Translations under genes and position numbers: made by a program
Shown: in pieces, positions 23,456-33,337 of the stretch
Numbering within the stretch: the first letter of the stretch is position 1
How the letters are laid out: each line of letters opens with the position of its first letter
Notes under the pieces: model-generated
Told to the model about the DNA's origin: nothing
What the model saw: the letters and a program-made list of their open reading frames with translations, nothing else
Database searches by the model: none
DNA from: Budorcas taxicolor
Taxonomy: Eukaryota; Chordata; Mammalia; Artiodactyla; Bovidae
DNA length: 64,000 nucleotides
Direction: 5' to 3'
Assembly (NCBI RefSeq): GCF_023091745.1
Contig: NC_068910.1
Location: 173,965,170-174,029,169 of the forward strand

Positions 23456-24356
23456 TTGAAGTCTGAATTTGGTAATAAGGAGTTCATGATCTGGGCCACA
23501 GTCAACTCCTGGTCTTGTTTTTGTTGACTGTATAGAGCTTCTCCATCTTTGGCTGCAAAGAATGTAATCAGTCTGATTTCAGTGTTGACCATCTGGTGAT
23601 GTCCATGTGTAGAGTCTTCTCTTGTGTTGTTGGAAGAGGGTGTTTGCTATGACCAGTGCATTTTCTTGGCAAAACTCTATTAGTCTTTGCCCTGCTTCAT
23701 TCCGCATTCCAAGGCCAAATTTGCCTGTTACTCCAGGTGTTCCTTGACTTCCTACTTTTGCTTTCCAGTCCCCTATAATGAAAAGGACATGGTTTTGGGG
23801 TGTTAGTTCTAAAAGGTCTTATAGGTCTTCATAGAACCGTTCAACTTCAGCTTCTTCAGCATTACTGGTTGGGGCATAGACTTGGATTGCTGTAATATTG
23901 AATGGTTTGCTTTGGAGATGAACAGAGATCATTCTGTCGTTTTTGAGATTGCATCCAAGTACTACATTTCAGACTCTTTTGTTGACCATGATGGCTACTT
24001 CATTTCTTCTGAGGGATTCCTGCCTGCAGTAGTAGATATAATGGTCATCTGAGTTAAATTCACCCATTCCAGCCCATTTTAGTTTGCTAAAGCTGAAACT
24101 CCAGTACTTTGGCCACCTCATGTGAAGAGTTGACTCATTGGAAAAGACTCTGATGCTGGGAGGGATTGCGGGCAGGAGGAGAAGGGGACGACAGAGGATG
24201 AGATGGCTGGGTGGCATCACTGACTCGATGGACGTGAGTCTGAGTGAATTCCGGGAGTTGGTGATGGACAGGGAGGCCTGGCGTGCTGCGATTCATGGGG
24301 TCGCAAAGAGTCAGACACAGCTGAGTGACTAAACTGAACTGAACTGAACTGAACTG
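22423..24356 (+). mobile_element. Inner BovB, sense, with 5' inversion
   Basis: Two joined parts lie between perfect 13-bp TSDs. Bases 22423-24088 are antisense BovB, from 'tggcatagtcaataaagc' to 'agtttgct'. Bases 24085-24356 are the last roughly 270 bases of BovB in sense, ending in four to five ACTGA tail units. The two share 'gct' at 24086-24088. The consensus between the segments (RT palm and much of the C-terminal region) is missing. This is the arrangement expected of twin priming: an inverted 5' segment, a short 3' segment and a tail next to the TSD. Confidence 0.92.
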
Positions 24357-24369
24357 AATTTCATGGCTG
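24357..24369. repeat. Inner BovB target-site duplication, right copy
   Basis: 'aatttcatggctg', the partner of 22410-22422. Confidence 0.9.
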
Positions 24370-24869
24370 CAATCACCATCTGCAGTGATTTTGGAGCCCA
24401 GAAAAATTAAGTCAGCCACTGTTTCCACTGTTTCCCCATCTATTTCCCATGAAGTGATGGGACCAGTTGCCATGATCTTCGTTTTCTGAATGTTGAGCTT
24501 TAAGCGAACTTTTTCACTCTCCTCTTTCACTTTCATCAAGAGGCTCTTTAGTTCCTCTTCACTTTCTGCCATAAGGGTGGTGTCATCTGCATATCTGAGG
24601 TTACTGAGATTTCTCCCAGCAGTCTTGGTTCCAGCTTGTCCTTCCTCTAGCCTGCCATTTCTCATGATGTATTCTGCATAGAAGTTAAATAAGCAGGGTG
24701 ACAATATACAGCCTTGACGTACTCCTTTTCCTATTTGGAACCAGTCTGTTGTTCCATGTCCAGTTCTAACTGTTGCTTCCTGGCCTGCATATAGGTTTCT
24801 CAAGAGGCAGGTCAGGTGGTCTGGTATTCCCATCTCTTTCAAAACTTTCCAAGGTTTGTTGTGCTCCAC
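24357..24869 (-). pseudogene. Outer BovB ORF2, RT palm segment
   Basis: 171 codons of BovB ORF2 remain open here: 'GKGVRQGCILSPCLF' and the catalytic box 'NLRYADDTTLMAESEEE' (YADD at residues 93-96 of the frame starting at 24869). The frame stops following the family exactly at 24357, the inner insertion boundary. It then reads about 73 meaningless residues from the antisense tail of the inner copy. Upstream it is separated by a frameshift from the 24839-25741 frame. Confidence 0.9.
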
Positions 24870-25741
24870 ACAGTCAAAGGGTTTGGCATAGTCAATAAAG
24901 CAGAAATAGACGTTTTTTTCTGGAACTCTCTTGCTTTTTTGATGATCCAGCAGATGTTGGCAATTTGATTTCTGGTTCCTCTGCCTTTTGTAAAACCAGC
25001 TTGAACATCTGGAAGTTCACAGTTCATGTATTGCTGAAGCCTGGCTTGGAGAATTTTGAGCATTACTTTACTAGGATGTGAGATGAGTGCAATTGTGTGG
25101 TAGTTTGAGCATTCATTGGCATTGTCTTTCTTTAGGATTGGAATGCAAAGTGACATTTTCCAGTCCTGTGACCACTGCAGAGTTTTCCAAATTTGCTGGC
25201 ATATTGAGTGCAGCACTTTCACAGCATCATCTTTCAGGATTTGAAAGAACTCAACTGGAATTCCATCATCTCCACTAGCTTTGTTTGTAGTGATGCTTCC
25301 TAAGGCCCACTTGACTTCACATTCCAGGATGTCTGGCTCTAGGTGAGTGATCACACCATTGTGATTATCTTGGTCATGAAGATCTTTTTTGTACAGTTTT
25401 TTTGTGTATTCTTGCCACCTCTTCTTAATATCTTCTGCTTCTGTTAGGTCCAGACCATTTCTGTCCTTTATGGAGCCCATCTTTGCATGAAATGTTCCCT
25501 TGGTATCTCTAATTTTCTTGAAGAGATCTATAGTTTTTCCCATTCTGTTGTTTTCCTCTATTTCTTTGCATTGATCGCTGAGGAAGGCTTTCTTATCTCT
25601 TCTTGCTATTCCTTGGAACTCTGCATAGGAATTTATGATCTGAGCCACAGTCAACTCCCAGTCTTGTTTTTGCTGACTGTACAGAGGTTCTCCATCTTTG
25701 GCTGCAAAGAATATAATCAATCTCTTTTCTGTGTCAACCAT
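24839..25741 (-). pseudogene. Outer BovB ORF2, segment upstream of RT palm
   Basis: A 300-codon frame carrying 'DKKAFLSDQCKEIEENNRM', 'NKASGDDGIPVEFFQILKD' and 'VQAGFTKGRGTRNQIANI', homologous to the inner-copy frame. Residues near 42 ('IINSYAEFQGIARRDKK') join text that is about 105 residues apart in the inner copy, so the 314-base loss kept the frame. The N-terminal endonuclease is largely absent because of 5' truncation. It does not encode an active protein. Confidence 0.88.
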
Positions 25742-26244
25742 CTAGTGATGTCCACATGTAGATTCTTATCTTGTGTTGTTGAAAGAGGGTGTTTGCTATG
25801 ACCACTGCGTTCTCTTGGCAGAACTCTATTAGCCTTTGCCTTGCTTCATTTGGCCCTGTACTCCAAGGCCAAATTTGCCTGTTACTCCAGGTGTTTCTTG
25901 ACTTCGTACTTTTGCATTCTGGTCCCCTATCATGAAAAGGACATCTTTTTGGGGTGTTAGTTCTAAAAAGTCTTGTAGGTCTTCATAGAACTGTTCAACA
26001 TCAGCTTCTTCAGCATTACTGGTTGGGGCATGGACTTGGATTACGATGATATTGAATGGTTTGCCTTGGAAACAAACAGAGATTATTCTGTCGTTTTTGA
26101 GATTGCGTCCAAGTACTGCATTTCAGACTATTTTGTTGGCTTGATGGCTACTCCATTTCTTCTAAGGGATTCCTGCCCACAGTAGTAGATATAATGGTCT
26201 TCTGAGTTAAATTCACCCATTCCAGTCCAACTTAGCTCGCTGAT

Positions 26245-26253
26245 CTATTTAAT
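26245..26253. repeat. Outer BovB target-site duplication, right copy
   Basis: 'ctatttaat', the partner of 21886-21894. The MIR resumes here. Confidence 0.85.
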
Positions 26254-26640
26254 AGTGCCATTGTAAAGATTAAACAAGTTAATATTGCTTAAAAGTTTAA
26301 AGTTAATAGACAAGTAAAGTATCTGTGCCTGTCACATTGTATGCACTCAATAAATATTTGAGAGTATTTTTGAAAGACAGTAATTTATAGCTTTTCAGCT
26401 ATTATCAAAGTATTAGCCCAAGCTGCTTAGTAGCCTTTGTCACTCTGTATCAAAATGCAATTGTTGCATTGCCAGTTTATACCAAAAAATGGCAACAAAT
26501 TTCAGGGCCAGAGGGTGTATGGGCACACCAAAGGAGCATTGTAAAATGAGGCTCAAGTCCAAATACTGTTCTTCTCTCAATAAGATGTGAAGTGTGGGAA
26601 AGTAATTTTATCTCACTGGATCATTGTGTCTTTGTAGCTA

Positions 26641-26694
26641 GTATCTACTAGTAGCTCCTGAATTATGGGAATTGCCCAGGATGGGCCAGATTCT
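26641..26694 (+). repeat. Direct repeat, copy 1
   Basis: 'gtatctactagta', 'ctcctgaatt', 'ttgccc' and 'aggatgggccaga' recur in the same order at 27869-27922. There are about four mismatches and one indel in 54 bases. Confidence 0.9.
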
Positions 26695-27172
26695 GTTAAA
26701 TGAGTGCTTTAGATGTTATCAGGAATGATATTTGTAGTATTTGGCAACTTCTTGGGGCCAGGTGCTGGCCAATCAGAACAGGGGCTGCCATTAACACGGC
26801 GCAGCCATGCTCAGGTGAACTGGCTGCATACAGTCCCTTTAGGTCTCAGCCATGTATAGTCCCACAACCCATTTCCAAATCACTTAATGATGCTGTGGTG
26901 CACACAGCTCTTTAGTTTTGTTCCCCTTATTTTTATAACTTTACCAAGGTAGCTTACAAGCCAGAATCCTAAAACAATTTAAATAAAATTTAATATGATA
27001 TGATTATCCTGTTTTATGAGTTTAAACAGTGTGAGCCAATGTGTCTGGAATATAATCAAAGTATATGGTTCAGAAGCTAATCCCATTAAGTGTGTTTTTT
27101 AAAACTCACCCAATGTTGTTTCAGAGACTCATTACCAGATTGAAAATTCTAATCTCTGTTTGTTTCTTGCAG

Positions 27173-27229
27173 GCCTCTGATCCTTCTCAAGAAGCTCATA
27201 TGCCTCAAACAAAAATGTCACCCAGCAAG
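27173..27229 (+). CDS. Possible 57-bp internal coding exon
   Basis: A strong acceptor (pyrimidine tract 'ctctgtttgtttcttgcag', 27154-27172) precedes 57 bases that are open in one frame (19 codons: ASDPSQEAHMPQTKMSPSK). They end in AAG followed by the donor 'gtaaca' (27230-27235). The length is divisible by three, so the exon would be frame-neutral, typical of alternatively used small exons. The peptide is polar and Ser/Pro/Gln-rich, with no domain I recognise. No neighbouring exon could be joined, and cryptic splice-like pairs do occur by chance. Treat it as a hypothesis. Confidence 0.3.
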
Positions 27230-27462
27230 GTAACAATGTCATTGCTCCAGTGTCTGTTGCCTCCCAGACTCCCTGCATGACCCGCCTCTTTCCTAATGCC
27301 TGCTAAGTACTTGATACTTTCCTACACAGGAAGCTTATATGAAGTAATTAACATTTAATGAGAGGAAATCAACTGATTAGAATGCTTTTCGTGGTACTTT
27401 AGCTAATAAATGTTGTATATACTTTTGACTGCATCTAGTCAGCATGTGGCCTCCTTTCCCGA

Positions 27463-28053
27463 CTACACCCGTTTTTTTTCCTCCCCCCTGCAGTTCTGTC
27501 CCGCTCTAGGGCTTTCTGCAGTAACCTGGGTGAATGGTTTTGCCTTAGTTAATTTGAGGAAACTTTTGGACCAAATTATTGAGATAAATATTTTGATTAA
27601 ATTTTGCTTAGAGCAGTAAGTGCATGAAGCTTCTGAATCCAAATCAAGGCTGAATCGTTCCAACCAAGCTTGATGGAGAACAGCAAGAGCCTGATGAAAG
27701 CAAAATGTGCCCAGGAGAGTCCCAGGCAGCTGAAAATGATTTTGCCTGTGTTTACAAAGGCAATTAAGGTTGTGCCAGTACAGCTCTGGAGGCTCAAAGA
27801 CAGGGGTGGAGAGGTGTAACATCAGAGGCCCAGGAGTACCCCCATGGAAGTCTGGAGCTAGCCTTTCAGTATCTACTAGTAACTCCTGAATTGTGGGACT
27901 TGCCCTAGGATGGGCCAGACTCAATGTTCTCCAGATTTTTTGGCCAGGTGTTATCAGTAAAAAATTGTGGAGCAGCAGCCCCAATTTCCTTATCTGCATG
28001 CATTTCAGTAGTGACTGTCTCAAAGGACAATGTATACTTGGGTTGAAGTGCAT
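27463..28053 (-). CDS. Unexplained 196-codon open frame
   Basis: This is the longest open frame outside recognised transposons. The predicted product has clusters of Pro, Leu and His, no evident signal peptide, transmembrane segment or catalytic motif, and I cannot place it in a family. It contains copy 2 of the direct repeat. It could be chance, an exon extending into introns, or a decayed retrocopy. No poly(A) tail or TSD is visible around it. It is reported because of its length only. Confidence 0.15.
   Translation of the reverse strand: MHFNPSIHCPLRQSLLKCMQIRKLGLLLHNFLLITPGQKIWRTLSLAHPRASPTIQELLVDTERLAPDFHGGTPGPLMLHLSTPVFEPPELYWHNLNCLCKHRQNHFQLPGTLLGTFCFHQALAVLHQAWLERFSLDLDSEASCTYCSKQNLIKIFISIIWSKSFLKLTKAKPFTQVTAESPRAGQNCRGEEKKRV
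27869..27922 (+). repeat. Direct repeat, copy 2
   Basis: The partner of 26641-26694, 1.2 kb downstream in the same orientation. An extra 8 bases ('gcctttca') separate the shared 'gagcta' from the repeat. Confidence 0.9.
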
Positions 28054-28142
28054 CGTTGATGATGGTGAATAAGTCCATATTTTGAAGAGTCTTGGTAATG
28101 TCTATTATATTAGAATAAAGTGTCATGTTTTTCTCATGATAT

Positions 28143-28368
28143 AGTAGTAGTAGTAGTTTGGTTACTAAGTTGTGTCCGATTATTGCGACCCCACAGACTA
28201 TAGCCTGCCAGGTTCCTCTGTCCATGGGATTCTCCAGGCAAGAATACTGGAGTGGGTTGCCATGCCCTCCTCCAGGGGATCTTCCCGACACAGGGATCAG
28301 ACCTACATCCCTCACATCTCCTGCACTGGAAGGCAGATTCTTTACCATTAGCACCACCTGGGAAGCCC
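28143..28368 (-). mobile_element. Bov-tA SINE
   Basis: A (TAG)5 run is followed by the reverse-oriented 'ggttactaagttgtgtccga', 'caggcaagaatactggagtg', and the tRNA-like head in reverse ending 'gcaccacctgggaagcc'. Confidence 0.92.
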
Positions 28369-29155
28369 AAACCTCCTTATATGTAGCCCTATATATCCTA
28401 TTGCTTCTGTTTCTCTGGAGAACCCTAACTAATGCAACCAGATAACATAATGAATAAATGCACTTAAACAGGGCCATGTAAACTGAACTGGGTTGCAAAC
28501 AAAAAAGAGAAAGAATTAATATGGGCTCAGCTCTCAAGCATGGAACTGCCACTTTTCCTCAGGACATGCTGCAGTGTTGCTTGTCTGGTGTGACATAGGA
28601 ATGGAGGAGAGTACTGGTATGAGTCTATTCATTAGATGTTAGAAACACTTAACTTATGTCTTATTTTAGAATGGAATTACTATGCTAAGGAAAAGTTGTT
28701 ATATGTTCTTCCCATTCCCCAGTGGGTTGTCATGAGCATCCTTCTAAAAAACCATTGGTTTAGATTTTTGTCTGAAGGCATAACCTGGCCACTTCTCTTT
28801 ATAAAGGAATAAGTCTCAAATGGTCTCATCTACTCCTGTCAGATCCCAGCTCCTTGACCAAACTTCAGAGAGCTGAGCTGGCACTGTATTTAGTTGGGAG
28901 ATTGATGTTCCCTTGCCACATGTACAGAGAATGTGGTTGCAGTCTCCCTGGAGCTCTTCACTTTAGTTCTGATCACCTTCGTTTCCCAGAAACCACAAGT
29001 AAACTAAAAGTTCAGCGTGGCTCAGTACACAGCATGACCTCTACAAACAGGTACCTTCTTATGCAGGGGTGATCAGAGGGCTCAAAAGAAGCCTCTTCAG
29101 TGTATAGCAATCTAAACTTCTCACTATTAGACATTTGTTCTTTTTTGCCATCAGG
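28369..29155. other. Unassigned stretch
   Basis: No repeat or gene is recognised. Confidence 0.4.
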
Positions 29156-29362
29156 AATGAGAGTGTGGGTTTGGTCATCAGACAAAAGTGAGTTCAAGTC
29201 CAAATAAGAGCTGTATAATCTAGGACAATCCCAGACTCTCTGAGCTTCAGTCTCTTCCTCTTTTAGTGGGTATAACAATATTTACTGGATTTTGGTGAGA
29301 TTTAGGGATAATGTAGGACTAATAGTAGGCCCTCAGTACACACTAGCTATTGTTACTCATCG
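29156..29362 (+). repeat. MIR SINE
   Basis: The stretch 'gtgagttcaagtccaaataa', 'gagcttcagtctcttcctct', 'gtgggtataacaatattta' and 'taatagtaggccctcagtac' follows MIR from head to 3' end. Confidence 0.72.
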
Positions 29363-29859
29363 TTATTTTTGAAATTGTTCAAATTCCTCTCTTGTAAATA
29401 GAATGTTCTCACATGAAGTGAATTTTTACCAGAAATAAATTTTATTTGTTATATATTACCTAGACCCTAAGGCTGAAATGGATCACAGATCATGGACAAG
29501 GATCTGTAGGAGGTTGGTGGGGAAGGACTGGCTATGGTATAGGTCCTAGAGGCTCGCTGAGACTCAGTGACTGATAGATATTGAGCCAAATGTCTGAATG
29601 TAAAATGGAGCAGAAAGCCAAGGTCCAACTGGGAGTTCTAGTTATAGCTAAAGGAGAGAAGTGCAGAGAACCTGAGAGGAAAGCTAAGCCTCACATGCGC
29701 TTTGTGAATGTGGAACATAGTATTTGTTGGGTGACAGATTTTAAAGAACCTAGAATAAAACCAGAGGCAGGAGAGCAGAACATCTTGCCATGGTGTTCAT
29801 CCTTTTATCATCCTGTATTAGTGAGAATAAGTAAAACTAGATGTTATAACAAATGAACT

Positions 29860-30160
29860 CCTGGTTGTAAGGCTTAACACAAAAGGCTTATTTTTTACCC
29901 ACTTCATAGTTCAGTGTGAATTGATGAGCAAGATGCCTTCCACATGTACCTTCAGGGCCCCATATTCCTCCCTTTTCATGGAAGATCCTCTCAATTCAGT
30001 TACATGTTGGGGGAAAGCAAGGGTCACATTTGGGAAATATTTATAGGCAAAGTTTAGAAGCAATGTATGGAACTTCTATTCACATTCCCTTTGCCAAAAC
30101 TTAGTCATATGGGTTCGTCTAACTACAGAAGAGGCTTAAATGATATACTCATGTTACCAC
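29860..30160. repeat. Unnamed ancient interspersed repeat
   Basis: The layout ('aacaaatgaactcctggt', 'ggcttaacacaaaaggctta', 'acttagtcatatgggttcg') recalls a common mammalian MER-class repeat. I cannot name the family or fix the ends. Confidence 0.35.
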
Positions 30161-32045
30161 AAAGGAGAAAATAGAAATATTGTTGAATACTTGTAGTTTG
30201 CCATAAATGTCTTATAAATGTTTTGGACTACAACCTACAATAAGCAAGCACTTTCCTATCAGTACCCAATACACACCCCCCCCCCACACACACCCCTTGT
30301 GAAATAATATTTGTTCCTACTACATACGACACCCTTTGATATTTTTCTATTCTATTGTATATTACTTAAAAATACTGATCGTGCTATGTTAATTCACAAT
30401 CTGGCAGAGTGGAAAACACTATTCTGAATTGTAAGCCTGACTATAATATTTTACTAGTTATTACTAGAGGTAGATAATGAGGCCCTGCCTACAGTGATCA
30501 GGATCTGGGTTGCCTGAAAGCACTTTCTGGGGGACCCTGTATAAAAAATATTCTGTCTGCAGACAGCAGAATTCTGTGACACCACCTGCGTGGCATAGGG
30601 TTCAACATGGGATGAGACACAGTGTTCAAACGTTTCCCTTTCAACACAACAGCCTTGAAATGTAGTTAAAAATAAAGGCAGGACAAAACTAAACATAGAG
30701 CCCTGATGCTGGGTGAATGTTTCTCCTATCTCCCCCAACATTTATAAGTTGTGAAACAGAATGCCTTTCTCATTAGCTGTCCTTCATACTCCATATCTCC
30801 CTACCCACATCCAAGTGAGGAATTGGTATCTTATACTTCAGATACGACTATTTTAAGAAAGTGACCCATGGACCAGTGAAACTGGAAAATTGCTTTGTAG
30901 GATGAATCATGGATGTACATGATTTATACTTGCATTTTTACACTGCAATGTAAATATGCAAACCTCTGGAGTTCGTTACAAGGAATTTGCTTGTTATTAG
31001 AGGTACTAACTTCCTATGTGGGAATTGTACTAGAGAGCCTTTTTGAGAAGGAAAAAATAAAATCAGGCATACTAAAAGAGTTTATATATATGTTTTTGCT
31101 CTTTGCAGAGAAATTCTAGGTACCAAGTCCTATTCACATGTCTAAATCATAGAGTGCATGTGAAGTGACTTGTGCAGCATCTAATCTGGGAATATCCTTG
31201 CAAAACCTTTCTGGGGGACCTAGAAAGCTAGCCTTAGAAGAAAGTTTATTTTCCCTGCATGGTTATAGTCTACTGTTGAATATTAAAGTAACCTGGCTTT
31301 ATATATGGGTTGCTGGTTTTCTAATCTTTACAGATCCATTGCAAAATGAACTACTAGCTGAGGGGCAACATAAAACCCAAATTGGCTATATAAAAATAAC
31401 AGCAGTGTGTGTAATGAGTACAAGTTAGCTTTCACCTAACAACACTTCACTTTAAGGTGTGGGCTTAATGAGTAGATGACTTAAATCAATAGAAAGAGTC
31501 AGAGGTAAAATTTCAAGTGACTGAGACAGTCAAACCACAAGGTCTGATGAGTAGAGACCCTGTGCAAGTTGCATCATGTAGGCTGTGGATCCCTAAGATG
31601 CACCACCAGGAAAACACGAAGTTACATCCTTCTGGTCTCTTCTTTACATTAGATTTAGTATCATTGCAAATCGGTACTAAATGATTTTAGCCATGCTGAC
31701 ACCAGTCTCTCTTTAGGGTAGCTTCACTTGAACCAGGCTAATCTGCAATGCCTGGGATTTTGCTTTTATGATTAACAGCGCTATATTCAGGGTTAAGTTG
31801 GCCCAATGAAAGCCTTCCTCAGGCTCCTCCCTCCTGAAAGAATAACACTGAACACTGTTGTCTCCATCAGTGACAACATACTATAATGAGAATGGGGAAA
31901 TCTTCAGTTTAAGCTGAGAACTACCCAGCTTCCTTTGCCCTTTGGAGTCTTCATGGAAATATAAAACAACAGGAAATAGTAGCAGTTAATCATTAAAACT
32001 TTGAAGCTTTGATTGTATTTTTTCAAGTGATAAAAAGGCATTGAA
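30161..32045. other. Unassigned stretch
   Basis: No gene or named repeat is recognised. It includes a short C/AC-rich run (30271-30296) and an AT-rich patch at 31081-31095. Frames at 30454-30741 and 31165-31428 show no motif. Confidence 0.4.
30271..30296. repeat. C-rich / AC simple repeat
   Basis: 'acacac' is followed by a run of ten C, then (AC)n and CCCC. Confidence 0.95.
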
Positions 32046-32122
32046 AGTGTTAGTCACTCAGTCACCTCCGACTCCGTGACCCCATAGACTATATAGCCCA
32101 CCAGGCACTTCTGTCCATGGGT
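32046..32122 (-). mobile_element. Bov-A SINE fragment
   Basis: 'gtgttagtcactcagtcacc' to 'cttctgtccatggg' is the reverse-oriented end of a Bov-A unit, cut after about 75 bases. Confidence 0.85.
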
Positions 32123-32230
32123 AACATATGCTTTATCAGTCAGCCTTTCAAGTGTCTAATTTAAGACTTGAAAAAATAGTAGATTGTTGAAGTTTAATGT
32201 TAAAATTTTATTGTGCCCTTGCTCTCAACT

Positions 32231-33303
32231 GTCCATTCATTCATTTACTTATTCAACAAATATTTGTCAAGCTTACAATGTGTTAGACTCTATTTTGGGT
32301 GCAAGGGGTACAAGTTAGACAAAACCCTTGCCTTCCAAGACTTCATACTCCAGCAGGCAATAGATGAGCAAATAAAATGGGAAATACGTTAGTGCTGAAA
32401 ACTAAGGAGAATAATAAAGAAAGGAAGAGGTAGAAGTGAGAGTATGGGGTTGCAATTTGAGACAGTATACCCAAGGAAAAATGTGATGATACAATGGCAT
32501 TTGAGTAAAAACCTTAGGGCAGTGATAGACTGAGCCATGGGAAACCTGGAGGAGAAGGAGGTCAAGCACAAAGGCTGAGGTGGGGGTGTGCCTGGTGTGT
32601 GTGAGGAACATCAGGGTGGTTGGTGAGTTGTCTGGGGTGAAGGTAGTGAAGGGATGGGTGGGGTGGTAGAGAGGTGACGGGGGCAGAGCCTAAGGGTTCT
32701 GCAGAAGTTGGTAAGTACATTGGCTTTTACTTGAGGGCTTCCCTGGTGGCTCAGAGGGTAAAGCATCTGCCTGCAAGGTGGGAGACCCAGGTTTGATCCC
32801 TGGGTCGGGAAGATCCCCTAAAGAAGGCGATGGCAACCCACACCAGTACTCTTTCCTGGAAAATCCCATGGACAGAGAAGCCTGGTAGGCTACAGTCTGT
32901 GGTGTCACAAAGAGTTGGACACGACTGAGCGACTTCACTTCACTTCACCAAGTGTCGTGGGGAACCACTGGAGGGTTTTGAGCACGGGAATAATGGGCAT
33001 ACTTTTAGTATTTATAGGACCACTCTGGCTGCTTGGTGAGAATAGACCACTAGACCACTTGGGAGGCCAGTGCAACAGCCTAGCAGTCAGGAAGAGATGA
33101 TGATGCCTGGGATTCAAGTAGCAACAGTGTGGATGTGAAGACTGTTTGGATGCTGGAGAGAGTCTGAAAGAACCACCCTGATTTGTTGATGGATTAGGTA
33201 TGGGCTGCGAGAGAACATCAAGCAAACAGGGTGTTTGTTGGGTGGGAGACTATGGGAGGAGCAGGTGTGGGAGAAGAGGGAAGCTCAGCATTAGTCCTGT
33301 AAA
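32231..33303 (-). repeat. Long L2 LINE copy, interrupted by Bov-tA
   Basis: Antisense L2 is readable over about 1 kb. It starts with 'cattcattcatttacttatt', 'caacaaatatttgtcaagct' and 'caaaacccttgccttccaag'. After the SINE it continues with 'ccactggagggttttgagca', 'ggaccactctggctgcttgg', 'agagatgatgatgcctggga' and 'tttgttgatggattaggtat'. L2 fragments of this length are less common than 3' tips. Confidence 0.75.
32735..32949 (+). mobile_element. Bov-tA SINE
   Basis: This is a complete sense copy: 'gggcttccctggtggctcag' head, 'ccaggtttgatccctgggtc' (B-box region), A monomer, and a tail of TTCAC units. It sits inside the L2 at 32231-33303. Confidence 0.95.
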
Positions 33304-33337
33304 AACTGGGTGCGGACGTCAAGTAGACGGTTTAGCT

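Larger units (their letters stand above)
21895..26244 (-). mobile_element. Outer BovB, antisense, split by a second BovB
   Basis: The element consists of 21895-22422 (3' end and C-terminal ORF2 text) and 24357-26244 (RT and upstream). Removing the insert at 22423-24356 joins them at 'aatttcatggctg', and the text then follows the BovB consensus without a break. The whole is bounded by the 9-bp TSD 'ctatttaat'. It is 5'-truncated at 'cttagctcgctgat' (26244). A deletion near 25626 removes about 314 bases present in the inner copy (23164-23477) yet leaves the reading frame open. A frameshift separates the frames near 24850. Confidence 0.93.
21195..26365 (+). repeat. MIR SINE in three pieces
   Basis: The pieces are 21195-21290 ('gtggttaaaagcatagactt', head), 21824-21894 ('caagttgctcagtctctg', 'cacattaaatggaatgagta', core) and 26245-26365 ('aagattaaacaagttaatat', 'gcactcaataaatatt', 3' end). 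Read together they follow one MIR in order. The first gap holds an LTR-like repeat and the second holds the two BovB elements. Collinearity across the second gap independently supports a single BovB insertion event there. Confidence 0.75.
26366..28142. other. Non-repetitive stretch with exon-like signals
   Basis: No named repeat is seen across about 1.8 kb. It contains a 54-bp direct repeat (26641 and 27869), a possible 57-bp exon (27173-27229) and a 196-codon minus-strand frame (27463-28053). It may be intronic or gene-adjacent. Confidence 0.4.

Noticed and set aside
22376..25741. Long minus-strand frames as a host gene cluster
   Set aside because: All carry BovB ORF2 text and end at transposon insertion boundaries.
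27905..28552. 215-codon minus-strand frame as a gene
   Set aside because: Its middle is a Bov-tA SINE, so most of its length is explained by the repeat.
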